Positions 49,100 to 61,126 are shown, counted from the stretch's first letter. The stretch is 64,000 nucleotides of DNA from JBOCEF01 sp050586345 (GCF_050586345.1 NZ_JBOCEF010000004.1:95832-159831), one strand, 5' to 3'. A program made the numbers and translations. The notes: generated by a model not told the origin, from the letters alone.

Positions 49100-50343
49100 T
49101 CCGCCGCCTCCGCGGCCGGGGCGTCGCCGACGGCCCGCGACAGGGTCTTCACGTACCAGTCGACGAACTGGATCACGCCGCTCTCTTCCTCGGGGGAATA
49201 GGGCCCCGGGGTGTAGACGGGCGAGTTGATGCCCTGCTGGTTGCCCTCGACGATCTCGCGATCCTCGTCATTGGTGGCGATCCAGACCTCGGTCAGGCGC
49301 TTCATGTCGTAATCCACGCCCTCCTGCGCGTCCTCGTTCACCAGCCAGAAGGTGGTGACCTCGGTCTCGGTCGGAGAGATCGGCAGCACGCGGAAGGTCA
49401 GCGAGTGGTCGGGCAGGAAGTGGTTCCAGGTGGTCGGGTAGTGGAACTTGAGCAGCGTGCCCGCGTCGCGCAGCTTGACCCGGCCGAGGGGGCGTTTGAC
49501 CGCCTCCTGCGCGTCCATGGTGTAGCTGACCGCGCCGTCCTGCAGCGGCTGGCGGGCGAAGCGGAACTGGCCGCCATAGCCGCCGATGCGGAACTGCGCC
49601 GGGGCGCCCGCCGCCTCGCAGCGGTCGTAATGGGCCTGCAGGCGCGGCGAGACGGTGCCGTCGGCGCGCACGCCCGCGACCTCGGGGTCGAGGGGGAAGG
49701 AGTTGCACAGCGCCGGGTGGTTGCCCGAGCAGTGATAGCACTCGCGGTTGTTTTCCCAGACCAGCTTCCAGTTGCCGTTCTCGACGATGGAAGAGGAGGT
49801 CGCGACCTTGGCCTTGTGCAGGTCGTGGACCTCCAGGTAGGGGCGCGCCATCTCGGCGAAGGGTTCGAAATCGGGGGCCTCGTCGGCGAGGCAGATATAG
49901 ATCAGCCCGCACAGGTTGCGGGTGTGGACCTTGTGCAGGCCAAGGCCCGAGGGGTCGAAATCCTCGCCCATGTCGCGGGCCCAGAGGAGGCGGCCGTCGA
50001 GGCCGTAGGTCCACTGGTGGTACGGGCACACCAGGTTGGCGACCTGCCCCGAGGACACCTTGCACAGCACCGAGCCGCGGTGGCGGCAGGTGTTGTGGAA
50101 GCCGTTGATGTCGCCCTTGGCGTCGCGCACCAGGATGATGTCATAGGCGCCGACCTTCAGCCGCGCGAAGGCGCCGGTCTTGCGCAGCTGCGCGGCCGGG
50201 ATCGCGAACAGCCATTCGCGGTACCAGATGTTCTGGAGGTCGGCCTCGTAGACCTCGGGCGAGGTGTAGAAGGGGCGCTCCAGCGACCAGCCGGCACGGT
50301 GGCGGGAGAGGAGCTCGGGCACGGTGGGGACAGGGGCTGTCAT
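49096..50343 (-). CDS. gbcA: Rieske non-heme iron oxygenase (glycine betaine demethylase GbcA-like)
   Basis: 415 residues. Rieske 2Fe-2S ligands are in HNTCRHRGSVLCK and CPYHQWTYGLDGRLL (CxH-15-17-CxxH). The C-terminal catalytic domain has the bridging and iron ligands around ENNRECYHCSGNHPAL (two His) with a distal Asp in NEDREIVEGNQQGI. QQGINSPVYTPGPYSP near the C-terminus is typical of the GbcA group. It would oxidatively demethylate a quaternary amine such as glycine betaine, releasing formaldehyde. ATG at 50343 was preferred over ATG at 50361 because GGAAAGATC lies before it and none before the other. Divergent LysR gene. Confidence 0.82.
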   Translation of the reverse strand: MTAPVPTVPELLSRHRAGWSLERPFYTSPEVYEADLQNIWYREWLFAIPAAQLRKTGAFARLKVGAYDIILVRDAKGDINGFHNTCRHRGSVLCKVSSGQVANLVCPYHQWTYGLDGRLLWARDMGEDFDPSGLGLHKVHTRNLCGLIYICLADEAPDFEPFAEMARPYLEVHDLHKAKVATSSSIVENGNWKLVWENNRECYHCSGNHPALCNSFPLDPEVAGVRADGTVSPRLQAHYDRCEAAGAPAQFRIGGYGGQFRFARQPLQDGAVSYTMDAQEAVKRPLGRVKLRDAGTLLKFHYPTTWNHFLPDHSLTFRVLPISPTETEVTTFWLVNEDAQEGVDYDMKRLTEVWIATNDEDREIVEGNQQGINSPVYTPGPYSPEEESGVIQFVDWYVKTLSRAVGDAPAAEAAE

Positions 50344-50383
50344 CGGCTGATCTTTCCGCATAGCAACATTACTGGATTTGAAG

Positions 50384-50411
50384 CCAATACTCTCACCCCT
50401 CCCTTTGACAA
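50384..50411 (-). promoter_or_regulatory. Candidate sigma70-like promoter of gbcA
   Basis: On the minus strand TTGTCA (50411-50406), a 16-bp spacer and TATTGG (50389-50384), about 40 bp upstream of the gbcA start, in an AT-richer patch. Confidence 0.45.
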
Positions 50412-50430
50412 CGGGTGAAAATTTCATGCA

Positions 50431-50449
50431 GGGTTAGCCCAGCTAATCC
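50431..50449. promoter_or_regulatory. LysR-type binding site (T-N11-A) between gbcA and the LysR gene
   Basis: TTAGC-CCA-GCTAA (50434-50446) is a perfect 5-bp inverted repeat that obeys T-N11-A, extended by flanking GG/CC with one mismatch. It is almost midway between the two divergent starts (about 90-100 bp from each), the classic place for a LysR box. Confidence 0.65.
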
Positions 50450-50545
50450 GAAGGCGAACATCGCCAATTTGCGGCGCCCCATGTCGCGCCTGCGACGCGG
50501 GCATGGGCGGGGCGCGAAAAATTCCCGCGAAAAAGGTTCCCGCCC

Positions 50546-51424
50546 ATGTCCCGGCCCTATGATCTTCCGTCGATGACCGCGCTCTTGTGCTTCGAGGCGG
50601 CGGCGCGGCACGAATCCTTCAAGGCCGCGGCGGCGGAGCTGAACGTCACCCCCGCCGCCGTCTCGCACCAGGTCAAGGCGCTGGAGCAGGAGCTGGCCCG
50701 GCCCCTGTTCCTGCGCCATCACCGGGGGGTGGAGCTGACCGAGCCGGGGGCCTGGCTGTTCCTGGCGCTGCAGCGGGGGTTCGAGGGGATATCGGACGCG
50801 GTCGGCCAGGTGCGCTTCCATGGCGGCGACGCGCAGGTGGCGATCCAGGCGACCACGGCGGTCAGCTCGCTCTGGCTCACCCCCCAGATCGCGGCGTTCT
50901 GGAAGCGCCACCCGCATGTCGCCGTCTCGCAGCTGGTCAGCGACCAGGGGGGCGTGTCGGGGCGCGCGGATCTGAGCGTGCATTACGGGGTGCTGCCGGG
51001 GGGCGGCGAGACGCATCTTCTGTTCCGCGACCGGATCCTGGCGCTGGGGGCGCCGGGCTATGCGGCCGAGCACGGGATCGCGTCCGCCGCGGACCTTCTG
51101 CGCGCGCCGCTGGTGCACCTGGAATCGGAGGAGACGGGCTGGACCCGCTGGTCCGACTGGTTCGCGGCGCAGGGGCTCGGGGCGCCGCGGGGGCGGCGCT
51201 ACGCGGTGAACAACTACATGATCGCGCTGCGCGCGGCGCAGGACGGGATCGGCGCGGTGCTGGGCTGGTCGGGGCTGGTGGACGGGCTGATCGCTTCCGG
51301 GGACCTCGTGCCGCTGGTCCCGGACGCGGTGGACTCGCCGGTGGGCTTTCACCTCGCGGTTCACCCGCGGGCCTCGGACGAGGCGCTGCTGTTCAGGGAC
51401 TTCCTGCTGGGCCAGGGCGGCTGA
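50546..51424 (+). CDS. LysR-family transcriptional regulator (GcvA-like subgroup)
   Basis: 292 residues. N-terminal winged helix LLCFEAAARHESFKAAAAEL, NVTPAAVSHQVKALEQELA, FLRHHRGVELTEPGAWL; effector domain from about 90. ATG at 50546 has AAAAGG upstream. The HTH wording matches the GcvA-like branch. It is divergent from gbcAB over a 202-bp gap with a T-N11-A palindrome, so it most likely activates gbcAB in response to betaine or a breakdown product. Confidence 0.87.
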   Translation: MSRPYDLPSMTALLCFEAAARHESFKAAAAELNVTPAAVSHQVKALEQELARPLFLRHHRGVELTEPGAWLFLALQRGFEGISDAVGQVRFHGGDAQVAIQATTAVSSLWLTPQIAAFWKRHPHVAVSQLVSDQGGVSGRADLSVHYGVLPGGGETHLLFRDRILALGAPGYAAEHGIASAADLLRAPLVHLESEETGWTRWSDWFAAQGLGAPRGRRYAVNNYMIALRAAQDGIGAVLGWSGLVDGLIASGDLVPLVPDAVDSPVGFHLAVHPRASDEALLFRDFLLGQGG

Positions 51425-51599
51425 GGGCGGCGGGGGGCGTCCGCCCGGGGGGACGCGCCCCCCATTCGCGCCCGCCCGGCGGCGGGCGCCGCCGCGGCCC
51501 GGCGCGGGCGTCCGCTCCCGGGCCGCGGGGATCGGGCGTCGGGATCAGGCGACAACGCGCCGCCGCCCGCCGCCCCGCCGCGCGGTGTAAGGCGGGGCC

Positions 51600-54500
51600 A
51601 TGCGCAAACCCGACCCCACCACGCGGCTTCTGGCCGGGGTCGCGCCCCGGCTGACCCGGGCGGCGCGGCTCTCGACCCTCGCCGGCGCGCTCTGGCCGCT
51701 GCAGGCGCTCTGCGTGGCGTGGAGCGTGTCGGCCTGGCTGTCGGGCGGGCTGTCGCCGGCCGCCCAGGCCGCAATCGCCGCCGGGTTCGTGCTGATCGGC
51801 CTCCTGCGCGCCCTGCTCGACCGGCGGGCGGGGGCGATCCTGCACGGCGCGGCGGACGAGGTGATCGCCGGGGCCCGCGCCCGGCTGATCGCGCGCGAGG
51901 CGCGGGCGCCCGGCCCCGAGGGCTCGGCCGCCATCGCCGCGCTGGCGGCGCAGAAGCTGCCGCTGCTGCGCCCCTTCATCACCCGCTACCGCGTGGCCGA
52001 GGCCCGCTCGCGCGCCCTGCCCTTGCTGATGATCGCGCTGGTGGCGCCGTTCTCCTGGGCCGCGGCGCTGGTGCTGCTGGTGGCGGGGCCGCTGATCCCG
52101 GTCTTCATGGCGCTGGTGGGGATGGCCGCCGAGGACGCCTCGCGCCGCCAGATGGTCGAGATCGGCGACATGAACGCCATGCTGATGGACCGGCTCGGCG
52201 CGCTGCTGGACGTGCGGCTGCTGGGGGCGCGGGAGCGGGCGGCGGCGCAGTTCGACGGTGCGGCGGACCGGCTGCGGGACCGGACCATGAAGGTGCTGCG
52301 GGTGGCGTTCCTGTCCTCGACGGTGCTGGAGCTGTTCGCCGCGCTCGGGGTCGCGATGACGGCGGTCTGGGTGGGGTTTTCGCTGCTGGGCGAGCTGTCC
52401 TGGGGCGCCTGGGGCGCGCCGCTCTCGCCCGCCGCGGGGGTGTTCGTGCTGCTGCTGGCGCCCGAATTCTTCCAGCCGCTGCGCGACCTCGCCGCCGCCT
52501 GGCATGACCGGGCCGCGGCCCGCGCGGTGGCGGCGGAGCTGGAGGCGCTGGAGGAGGCCCCGCGCCTCGGGATGCTTGGGACCGGGCGGGCGGAGGCGCC
52601 GCTGCCCGGCCCGCTGTCCCTGCGCCTGTCGGGCGCCGCCGCGCACCTGGGCGGGCGGCGCGTGGCGCTGCCCGATCTTGCGATCACGGCGGGCGAGGCG
52701 GTGGCCCTTGTGGGCCCCAGCGGCGCGGGGAAAAGCACCACGCTCCACGCCGTCGCCGGGCTGATCCCGCTGGCCGAGGGGCGGGCGGAGGTGTGCGGCC
52801 GCGCGCTGGACCACGAGACCGCCGACGCCTGGCGCGCGCGCCTCTCGGTCGCGCCGCAGGCCCCGCATTTCGGCGAGGCGGCGCTTGGCGACTGGCTGGA
52901 CATGCGCCGCACGGGGGCGGACCCGTGGGCGGCGCTGCGGCTGGCGCGGGCGGATGGCGTGGTGGAGCGGCTGGCGGGCGGGCTGTCCGCGCGGCTCGGG
53001 GAGACCGGCGGCGGCGTCTCGGGCGGCGAGGCGCGGCGGCTGATGCTGGCCCGCGCGGCGCTGTCAGGGGGCGACCTGCTGCTGGCCGATGAACCCACCG
53101 CGGATCTGGATGCGCAGACCGCGGCGCAGGTGATCGCGGCGCTGCTGGCGCTGCGCGACCGGGGCGCGGCGCTGCTGGTGGCCACCCACGACCCGGCGCT
53201 GATCGCGGCGCTGGACCGGGCGGTGGAGATCGCGCCGTCCTCCGGGGCCGCGCCCGAACCCGCCCCGGTGCGGTACGAAGCCCCCGCCGCCGCCCCCGCG
53301 GCGACGGAGACGCCGATCCCCCTGCCCCCGGTTCCCGACGCCTCGCTGCGCCCGCTCTGGCGGATGCTGCGCCGGGTCCTCGGGGCGCGGCCCGGGGCGA
53401 TGGCGCGCGGCGCGGCGCTGTCGGCGCTGGTGCTGCTGATGGGGGTCGCGCTGCTCGGCCTCTCGGGCTGGTTCATCACCGCGGCGGCGGCGGCGGGGAT
53501 CGCCGGGATCGGCATCGGCTTCGACGTGTTCCGCCCCTCGGCCGGGGTGCGCGGGCTGGCGCTGGGGCGGGCGGGCGCGCGCTATGCCGAGCGGCTGCTG
53601 ACCCATGACGCCACGCTGCGGGCGCTGGCGGACCTGCGCGGGGCCTTGCTGCGGGCCTATGCCGGGCGCGGGGCGCGCACGCTGGCGAAGCTGCGCGGGG
53701 CCGAGGCGATCAACCGGATCGTCGCGGACGTGGAGGCGCTGGACGGGCTGGCGCTGCGGCTGGTTCTGCCCTCGCTGGCCGCGCTGGTCGCCCATGCCGC
53801 GGCGGCGCTGGCGCTGATTGTCCTGGTGGGATGGCCCGTCGCGGCGGCGGTGCTGGCGGGCTATGCGCCGCTGGCGCTGGCGGCGCTGCTGCGCCTGACG
53901 GCCCGCAGCCGGGCGGCGGCGCGGGCGGAGGAAGGCGGGCTCCAGGCCCTGCGCCGTGGCGTGATCGACATGATCCGCGACCGCGCCGCGCTGATCGCCG
54001 CCGGGCGGCTGGCGGACCGCGAGGGGGCGCTGGCCGCCTGCGACGCCGCCGCGCGCCGCGCCGCGGACCGGCTGGACGCCGAGGACCGGGACGCGGGGGC
54101 GCTGATGGCGCTGGCCGCGTCGCTCGCCGCCGGGCTGGCGCTGGCGGCGGGGGGCTGGATGGTGGCGGCGGGGGAGGCGAGCGCCGCCGAGGCCGCGATC
54201 GGCGTGTTCGTGGCGCTGGCGCTGGCCGAGACGCTGCACCCGCTGCGCCGGGGCGCGGCGGAGTTGTCCCGGATGCAGGACGCCGCCGCGCGGGTGGACG
54301 AGTCGCTTGCCGCAGCGGCGCCCGGGCGCGGCGCGCAGACCGGCCATGCGGCGGACGCCGAGGCGCCGGCGCCGACCCCGATTCCGGGCGCCCCGGCCCT
54401 GCGCGTCGTGTCGCCGCGGCTGTCCTTCGACCTGCCGCCCGGCGTCGCCGCGGCGCTGGTCGGGCCGAGCGGGGCAGGCAAGACGACCCTTCTGCAGCAG

Positions 54501-54986
54501 ATCGCCGCGCTGGACGCGGGCGACGCGCGGATCGAGATCCTCGGCCATCCCCTCTCCGCCTGGCCGGAAGACGCGCTTCGAATGCGCCTTTGCATGGTCC
54601 CCCAGCGCAGCGCGCTGGTCGCCGGAACGCTGCGCGAGAACCTCGCCCTGGCCGGGGAAAAAGACGACTCCGAGATGCGCCAAGCCCTTGAAGCCGCCGC
54701 GCTTTGGGAGGAGGTCGCGCCGCGCGGCGGGCTCGACCTGCGGCTGGGCGAGGGGGGCGCCGGGCTGTCGGGCGGACAGGCGCGCAGGGTTTGCCTTGCG
54801 CGCGCCCTGCTGCGCCGCACGCAGGTGCTTCTGCTTGATGAGCCGACCGAGGGGCTCGACCGCGACACAGCCGCCCAGGTCCTGTCGGGGATCCGCGCGA
54901 TGCTGCCCGAGTCGGCCATCCTCGCCGCCCTTCACCGCGGTTCCCAAAACCCGATCTTTTCCGGAAGAAACGTTTTTATTCAGTGA
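51600..54986 (+). CDS. cydDC: Fused CydD-CydC thiol ABC exporter for cytochrome bd assembly
   Basis: 1128 residues containing two complete ABC exporter halves that are separate CydD and CydC proteins in E. coli. Half 1: membrane domain to about 310, Walker A VGPSGAGKSTTLHAVAG at about 370, signature GVSGGEARRLMLA, Walker B LLLADEPTADLD. A Pro/Ala linker spans about 545-580. Half 2: membrane domain about 590-880, Walker A VGPSGAGKTTLLQQIAA at about 956, signature GLSGGQARRVCLA, Walker B VLLLDEPTEGLD. CydDC exports glutathione/cysteine and is needed to mature cytochrome bd, whose genes follow directly. No second internal start with a ribosome site was seen at the domain junction. Confidence 0.9.
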   Translation: MRKPDPTTRLLAGVAPRLTRAARLSTLAGALWPLQALCVAWSVSAWLSGGLSPAAQAAIAAGFVLIGLLRALLDRRAGAILHGAADEVIAGARARLIAREARAPGPEGSAAIAALAAQKLPLLRPFITRYRVAEARSRALPLLMIALVAPFSWAAALVLLVAGPLIPVFMALVGMAAEDASRRQMVEIGDMNAMLMDRLGALLDVRLLGARERAAAQFDGAADRLRDRTMKVLRVAFLSSTVLELFAALGVAMTAVWVGFSLLGELSWGAWGAPLSPAAGVFVLLLAPEFFQPLRDLAAAWHDRAAARAVAAELEALEEAPRLGMLGTGRAEAPLPGPLSLRLSGAAAHLGGRRVALPDLAITAGEAVALVGPSGAGKSTTLHAVAGLIPLAEGRAEVCGRALDHETADAWRARLSVAPQAPHFGEAALGDWLDMRRTGADPWAALRLARADGVVERLAGGLSARLGETGGGVSGGEARRLMLARAALSGGDLLLADEPTADLDAQTAAQVIAALLALRDRGAALLVATHDPALIAALDRAVEIAPSSGAAPEPAPVRYEAPAAAPAATETPIPLPPVPDASLRPLWRMLRRVLGARPGAMARGAALSALVLLMGVALLGLSGWFITAAAAAGIAGIGIGFDVFRPSAGVRGLALGRAGARYAERLLTHDATLRALADLRGALLRAYAGRGARTLAKLRGAEAINRIVADVEALDGLALRLVLPSLAALVAHAAAALALIVLVGWPVAAAVLAGYAPLALAALLRLTARSRAAARAEEGGLQALRRGVIDMIRDRAALIAAGRLADREGALAACDAAARRAADRLDAEDRDAGALMALAASLAAGLALAAGGWMVAAGEASAAEAAIGVFVALALAETLHPLRRGAAELSRMQDAAARVDESLAAAAPGRGAQTGHAADAEAPAPTPIPGAPALRVVSPRLSFDLPPGVAAALVGPSGAGKTTLLQQIAALDAGDARIEILGHPLSAWPEDALRMRLCMVPQRSALVAGTLRENLALAGEKDDSEMRQALEAAALWEEVAPRGGLDLRLGEGGAGLSGGQARRVCLARALLRRTQVLLLDEPTEGLDRDTAAQVLSGIRAMLPESAILAALHRGSQNPIFSGRNVFIQ

Positions 54987-54996
54987 CATGGATCAA
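54983..54996 (+). promoter_or_regulatory. FNR-like box upstream of cydA
   Basis: GTGAC-ATGG-ATCAA matches the TTGAC/T-N4-ATCAA FNR/FnrL consensus at 9 of 10 defined positions. It overlaps the cydDC stop codon and lies 90 bp before the cydA ATG, so cydABX could have its own oxygen-regulated promoter. Confidence 0.6.
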
Positions 54997-55085
54997 GGCC
55001 GGGCCTACCTGAACGGCCCAGAAGCGGAAGGCGAGCATCATAGTCGCCTTTTCAATGCGCCGCTTCCCGCGCAAGGAGATCCACC

Positions 55086-56681
55086 ATGGAACTCGACGTC
55101 GTCGAGCTGTCGCGCCTGCAATTCGCGCTGACCGCCATGTACCACTTCCTCTTCGTGCCGCTGACCCTGGGCCTGTCGATCCTGGTCGCGATCATGGAGA
55201 CCGTCTACGTCATGACCGACCGCCCCATCTGGCGGCAGATGACGAAATTCTGGGGCAGCCTGTTCGGCATCAACTTCGTGCTGGGCGTCGCCACGGGCAT
55301 CACCATGGAATTCCAGTTCGGCATGAACTGGAGCTATTACAGCCACTACGTGGGCGACGTGTTCGGCGCGCCGCTGGCGATCGAGGGGCTGATGGCCTTC
55401 TTCCTCGAGGCCACCTTCGTCGGGCTGTTCTTCTTCGGCTGGGACAAGCTGTCGAAGGTCGCCCACCTGGCCGTCGCCTGGCTGGTCGCCATCGGGTCGA
55501 ACTTCTCGGCCCTGTGGATCCTGATCGCCAACGGCTGGATGCAGAACCCGGTCGGGGCCGAATTCAACCCGATGACCATGCGGATGGAGATGACCTCGTT
55601 CTTCGAGGTGATGTTCAACGAGGTCGCGCAGGCGAAATTCGTGCACACCGTCTCGGCGGGATACGTCACCGCGTCCGTCTTCGTGCTCGGCGTCTCGGCC
55701 TGGTACATGCTCAAGGGGCGGCACATCGCGCTGGCGCGCCGGTCCATCACCGTGGCGGCCAGTTTCGGCCTCGCCTCCGCCCTCTCGGTCGTGGTGCTGG
55801 GGGATGAGAGCGGCTACGCCGCCACCCATTCCCAGAAGATGAAGCTCGCCGCCATGGAGGGGATGTGGGAGACCCACCCCGCCCCCGCCGATTTCACCCT
55901 GTTCGGCCTGCCCGACCAGGAGGCGCGGGAGACGCATTACGCCGTCCACGTGCCCTACGTGATGGGCCTGATCGGCACCCGGTCGCTCGACACCGAGATC
56001 CAGGGGATCAAGGAGCTGGTGGCGCAGGCCGAGACCCGCATCCGCTCGGGCATCATCGCCTATGACGCGCTGATGACCATCCGCGAATTGCGCGGGGACG
56101 CCCCGGAAGAGGCGCGGCTGAGCTTCGAGAACCACGGCCGCGATCTCGGCTACGCCTACCTTCTGAAACGCTACATGGAGGATCCGCGCGACGCGACGGA
56201 AGCCGACATCGCACAGGCGGCGGAAGACACCGTGCCGGGCGTCGCGCCGCTGTTCTGGGCGTTCCGGCTGATGGTCGCGCTCGGGTTCATGTTCATCGGG
56301 GTGATGGCGTATTTCTTCTGGCGCTCCAGCTTCCGGCGCGGGACCTACCCGCGATGGGCCCTGCGCGCCGCCGTCCTCATCATCCCCGCGCCCTGGATCG
56401 CGGCCGAGCTCGGCTGGTTCGTCGCGGAATTCGGCCGCCAGCCCTGGACGGTGGACGGGGTGCTGCCGACGGCGATGTCCGTCTCGCACCTCTCGGCGAC
56501 CGACCTGCTGCTGACCATCGCCGCCTTCGCCGCCTTCTACTCGGTCCTGTTCGTGATCGAGATGAGCCTGATGCTGAAATACATCCGCCGCGGCCCGACC
56601 CTGGACGTGGAGGAGACCGCCGCCTGGACCGCGGCGCATGAGCGGCGCCTGTCGGGCGCGCGCGACGTTCCGGCGGAGTGA
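55086..56681 (+). CDS. cydA: Cytochrome bd ubiquinol oxidase subunit I
   Basis: 531 residues with about nine membrane helices. Heme ligands appear one position later than in E. coli: His20 (TAMYHFLFVPLTLG), Glu100 and Glu108 (IEGLMAFFLEATFVG), and His187 (AQAKFVHTVSAGY). GFMFIGVMAYFF contains the Met region near the second heme b558 ligand. The periplasmic Q-loop (about 250-385, including TRSLDTEIQGIKEL) is long, as in the L-type group. It oxidises quinol and reduces O2 to water in the inner membrane. ATG at 55086 follows AAGGAGATCCACC. Confidence 0.95.
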   Translation: MELDVVELSRLQFALTAMYHFLFVPLTLGLSILVAIMETVYVMTDRPIWRQMTKFWGSLFGINFVLGVATGITMEFQFGMNWSYYSHYVGDVFGAPLAIEGLMAFFLEATFVGLFFFGWDKLSKVAHLAVAWLVAIGSNFSALWILIANGWMQNPVGAEFNPMTMRMEMTSFFEVMFNEVAQAKFVHTVSAGYVTASVFVLGVSAWYMLKGRHIALARRSITVAASFGLASALSVVVLGDESGYAATHSQKMKLAAMEGMWETHPAPADFTLFGLPDQEARETHYAVHVPYVMGLIGTRSLDTEIQGIKELVAQAETRIRSGIIAYDALMTIRELRGDAPEEARLSFENHGRDLGYAYLLKRYMEDPRDATEADIAQAAEDTVPGVAPLFWAFRLMVALGFMFIGVMAYFFWRSSFRRGTYPRWALRAAVLIIPAPWIAAELGWFVAEFGRQPWTVDGVLPTAMSVSHLSATDLLLTIAAFAAFYSVLFVIEMSLMLKYIRRGPTLDVEETAAWTAAHERRLSGARDVPAE

Positions 56682-56686
56682 GAGCC

Positions 56687-57847
56687 ATGATCCTGCATGA
56701 ATTCATCGACTACGAGACCCTGCGCATCGCCTGGTGGCTTCTGCTGGGGGTGCTGCTGGCCGGCTTCGCGCTGACCGACGGGTTCGACATGGGGGTCGGC
56801 GCGCTGCTGCCCTTCGTGGCCCGCACGGACGTGGAACGGCGCGTCGTCATCAACACGGTCGGCCCGGTCTGGGAGGGGAACCAGGTCTGGTTCATCCTCG
56901 GCGGCGGGGCGATCTTCGCGGCCTGGCCGCCGCTCTACGCGGTGAGCTTCTCGGGCTTCTACCTCGCGATGTTCATCGTCCTGGCGGCGCTGATCGTGCG
57001 CCCCGTCGCGTTCAAGTACCGCTCCAAGCGCGAGGGCGCGCGGTGGCGCACGGCCTGGGACTGGGCGCTCTTCGCCGGGGGCGCGGTGCCGGCGCTGATC
57101 TTCGGCGTGGCGGTGGGCAACGTGCTGCAGGGCGCGCCCTTCACCCTGACGCCCGAGCTGATGGCGCGCTATCCCGGCGGGGCGCTGGAGAAGCTTGTGA
57201 TGCTGCTCGACCCGTTCTCGCTGCTCTGCGGGGCGGTGTCGCTGGCGATGCTGACAGCGCATGGCGCGGCCTGGCTGTCGGTGAAGACCGAGGGGCCGGT
57301 GAAGGACCGCGCCCGGAAGATCGGGACCGCGGCGGGCCTCGCGATGATGGCGGGCTATGCGCTGGCGGGCCTGTGGCTGGCGGTGGGGATCGAGGGCTTC
57401 GCCTTCGCCGAGGCCCCGGTCACCGACGGGCCGTCCAACCCGCTGCTGTCCGAGGTGGTGCGCGGCGGATCCTGGCTCTCGGCCTATGCCGAGCGGCCCT
57501 GGATCGCCGTCGCCCCCGCCGCCGCCTTCGCGGGCGAGGCGCTGGCGGTGCTGGGCCTGCGGGCGGGGCGCGAGGTGTCGACGCTGCTCGCCTCGAAGCT
57601 CGCCATCGCCGGGGCGGTGTCCTCGGTCGGGCTGACGATGTTCCCCTTCATCCTGCCCTCGACCCTGAACCCCGACGCGTCGCTGACGGTGTGGGACGCC
57701 TCCTCCTCTCACCTGACGCTGTTCGTGATGCTGGGCGCGACCGTGATCTTCATGCCGCTCATCCTGCTTTACACCGCCTGGGTCTACCGGGTGCTGTGGG
57801 GCAAGGTGACCGAGGATGACGTGACCGGCGGCGGCCACGCCTACTGA
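56687..57847 (+). CDS. cydB: Cytochrome bd ubiquinol oxidase subunit II
   Basis: 386 residues, about eight membrane helices. CydB hallmarks: GVLLAGFALTDGFDMGVGAL at the N-terminus, NTVGPVWEGNQVWFILGG, FSGFYLAMFIVLAALIVRPV, and the C-terminal FPFILPSTLNPDASLTVWDA. ATG at 56687, 5 bp after the cydA stop with GGAGTGAG upstream. Partner of CydA. Confidence 0.95.
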   Translation: MILHEFIDYETLRIAWWLLLGVLLAGFALTDGFDMGVGALLPFVARTDVERRVVINTVGPVWEGNQVWFILGGGAIFAAWPPLYAVSFSGFYLAMFIVLAALIVRPVAFKYRSKREGARWRTAWDWALFAGGAVPALIFGVAVGNVLQGAPFTLTPELMARYPGGALEKLVMLLDPFSLLCGAVSLAMLTAHGAAWLSVKTEGPVKDRARKIGTAAGLAMMAGYALAGLWLAVGIEGFAFAEAPVTDGPSNPLLSEVVRGGSWLSAYAERPWIAVAPAAAFAGEALAVLGLRAGREVSTLLASKLAIAGAVSSVGLTMFPFILPSTLNPDASLTVWDASSSHLTLFVMLGATVIFMPLILLYTAWVYRVLWGKVTEDDVTGGGHAY

Positions 57848-57876
57848 CCCGGACCAGAGCCTGAAAGGAAAGACAG

Positions 57877-57999
57877 ATGTGGTATTTCGCCTGGGCCCTG
57901 GGCCTTCCCCTCGCCGCCATGTTCGCCGTGGTCAACGCGATGTGGCTGGAGATGCAGCGCGACCGCGCGCTGGAGCGGGAGGCGGAGCGGACGGACTGA
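57877..57999 (+). CDS. cydX: Cytochrome bd small subunit (CydX/YbgT)
   Basis: 40 residues: a single hydrophobic helix beginning MWYFAWALGLPLAAMF, then a charged C-terminal tail ending AEAERTD-like EREAERTD. The MWYFAWxLG start is diagnostic of CydX. ATG at 57877 follows GAAAGGAAAGACAG, 29 bp after the cydB stop. It stabilises the CydAB complex in the membrane. Easily missed because of its length. Confidence 0.93.
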   Translation: MWYFAWALGLPLAAMFAVVNAMWLEMQRDRALEREAERTD

Positions 58000-58023
58000 T
58001 CCCGCCGCCATGCCGAAGACTGG

Positions 58024-58049
58024 AACGGGGGGCCATTGCGCCCCCCGTT
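58024..58049 (+). terminator. Terminator of the cyd operon
   Basis: Perfect 10-bp stem AACGGGGGGC / GCCCCCCGTT with a 6-nt loop, 24 bp after cydX, followed by TCGCGTTCCCC. Confidence 0.7.
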
Positions 58050-58175
58050 TCGCGTTCCCCCCTGCGTTCCCCCCCCGCGCACCCTTCTGCGCGCCCCCCT
58101 GCGCTTCGGCGCCGCGTGCGCGCGCGCCCTCTCCGCTTTCGGGCGGAACTGAGGCATTATGGCGTCCGCGCGGCC

Positions 58176-58203
58176 CTTGCCTCGGATCGGGGCCTCGTAT
58201 ACA
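58176..58203 (+). promoter_or_regulatory. Candidate promoter of acnB
   Basis: CTTGCC (58176-58181), 16-bp spacer, TATACA (58198-58203), about 90 bp upstream of the acnB ATG. A second ATAC element follows at 58208. It is in the only AT-richer patch of the 297-bp spacer. Confidence 0.4.
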
Positions 58204-58296
58204 TCCGCATACACTTCGTGAGACCGCAGGCCGCTTCACGCGCCGCAGCCCAGCCTGATCCTACGCTTGGTCCAACACTAAACCGCAGGAAACGCC

Positions 58297-61086
<2,790 letters not shown>

Positions 61087-61126
61087 TCGGCCCGCCGCGC
61101 AGGCGGCGACGCCAGGACGACGGAAG

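Noticed and set aside
51600..54986. Idea that cydDC is a misassembly of two genes
   Set aside because: A single uninterrupted frame with a reasonable linker joins the halves; a fusion is simpler than an assembly error that keeps frame.
53064..54989. Minus-strand frame of 641 codons opposite the second half of cydDC
   Set aside because: Gln/Arg/Gly-rich shadow; the opposite strand has a full ABC exporter.
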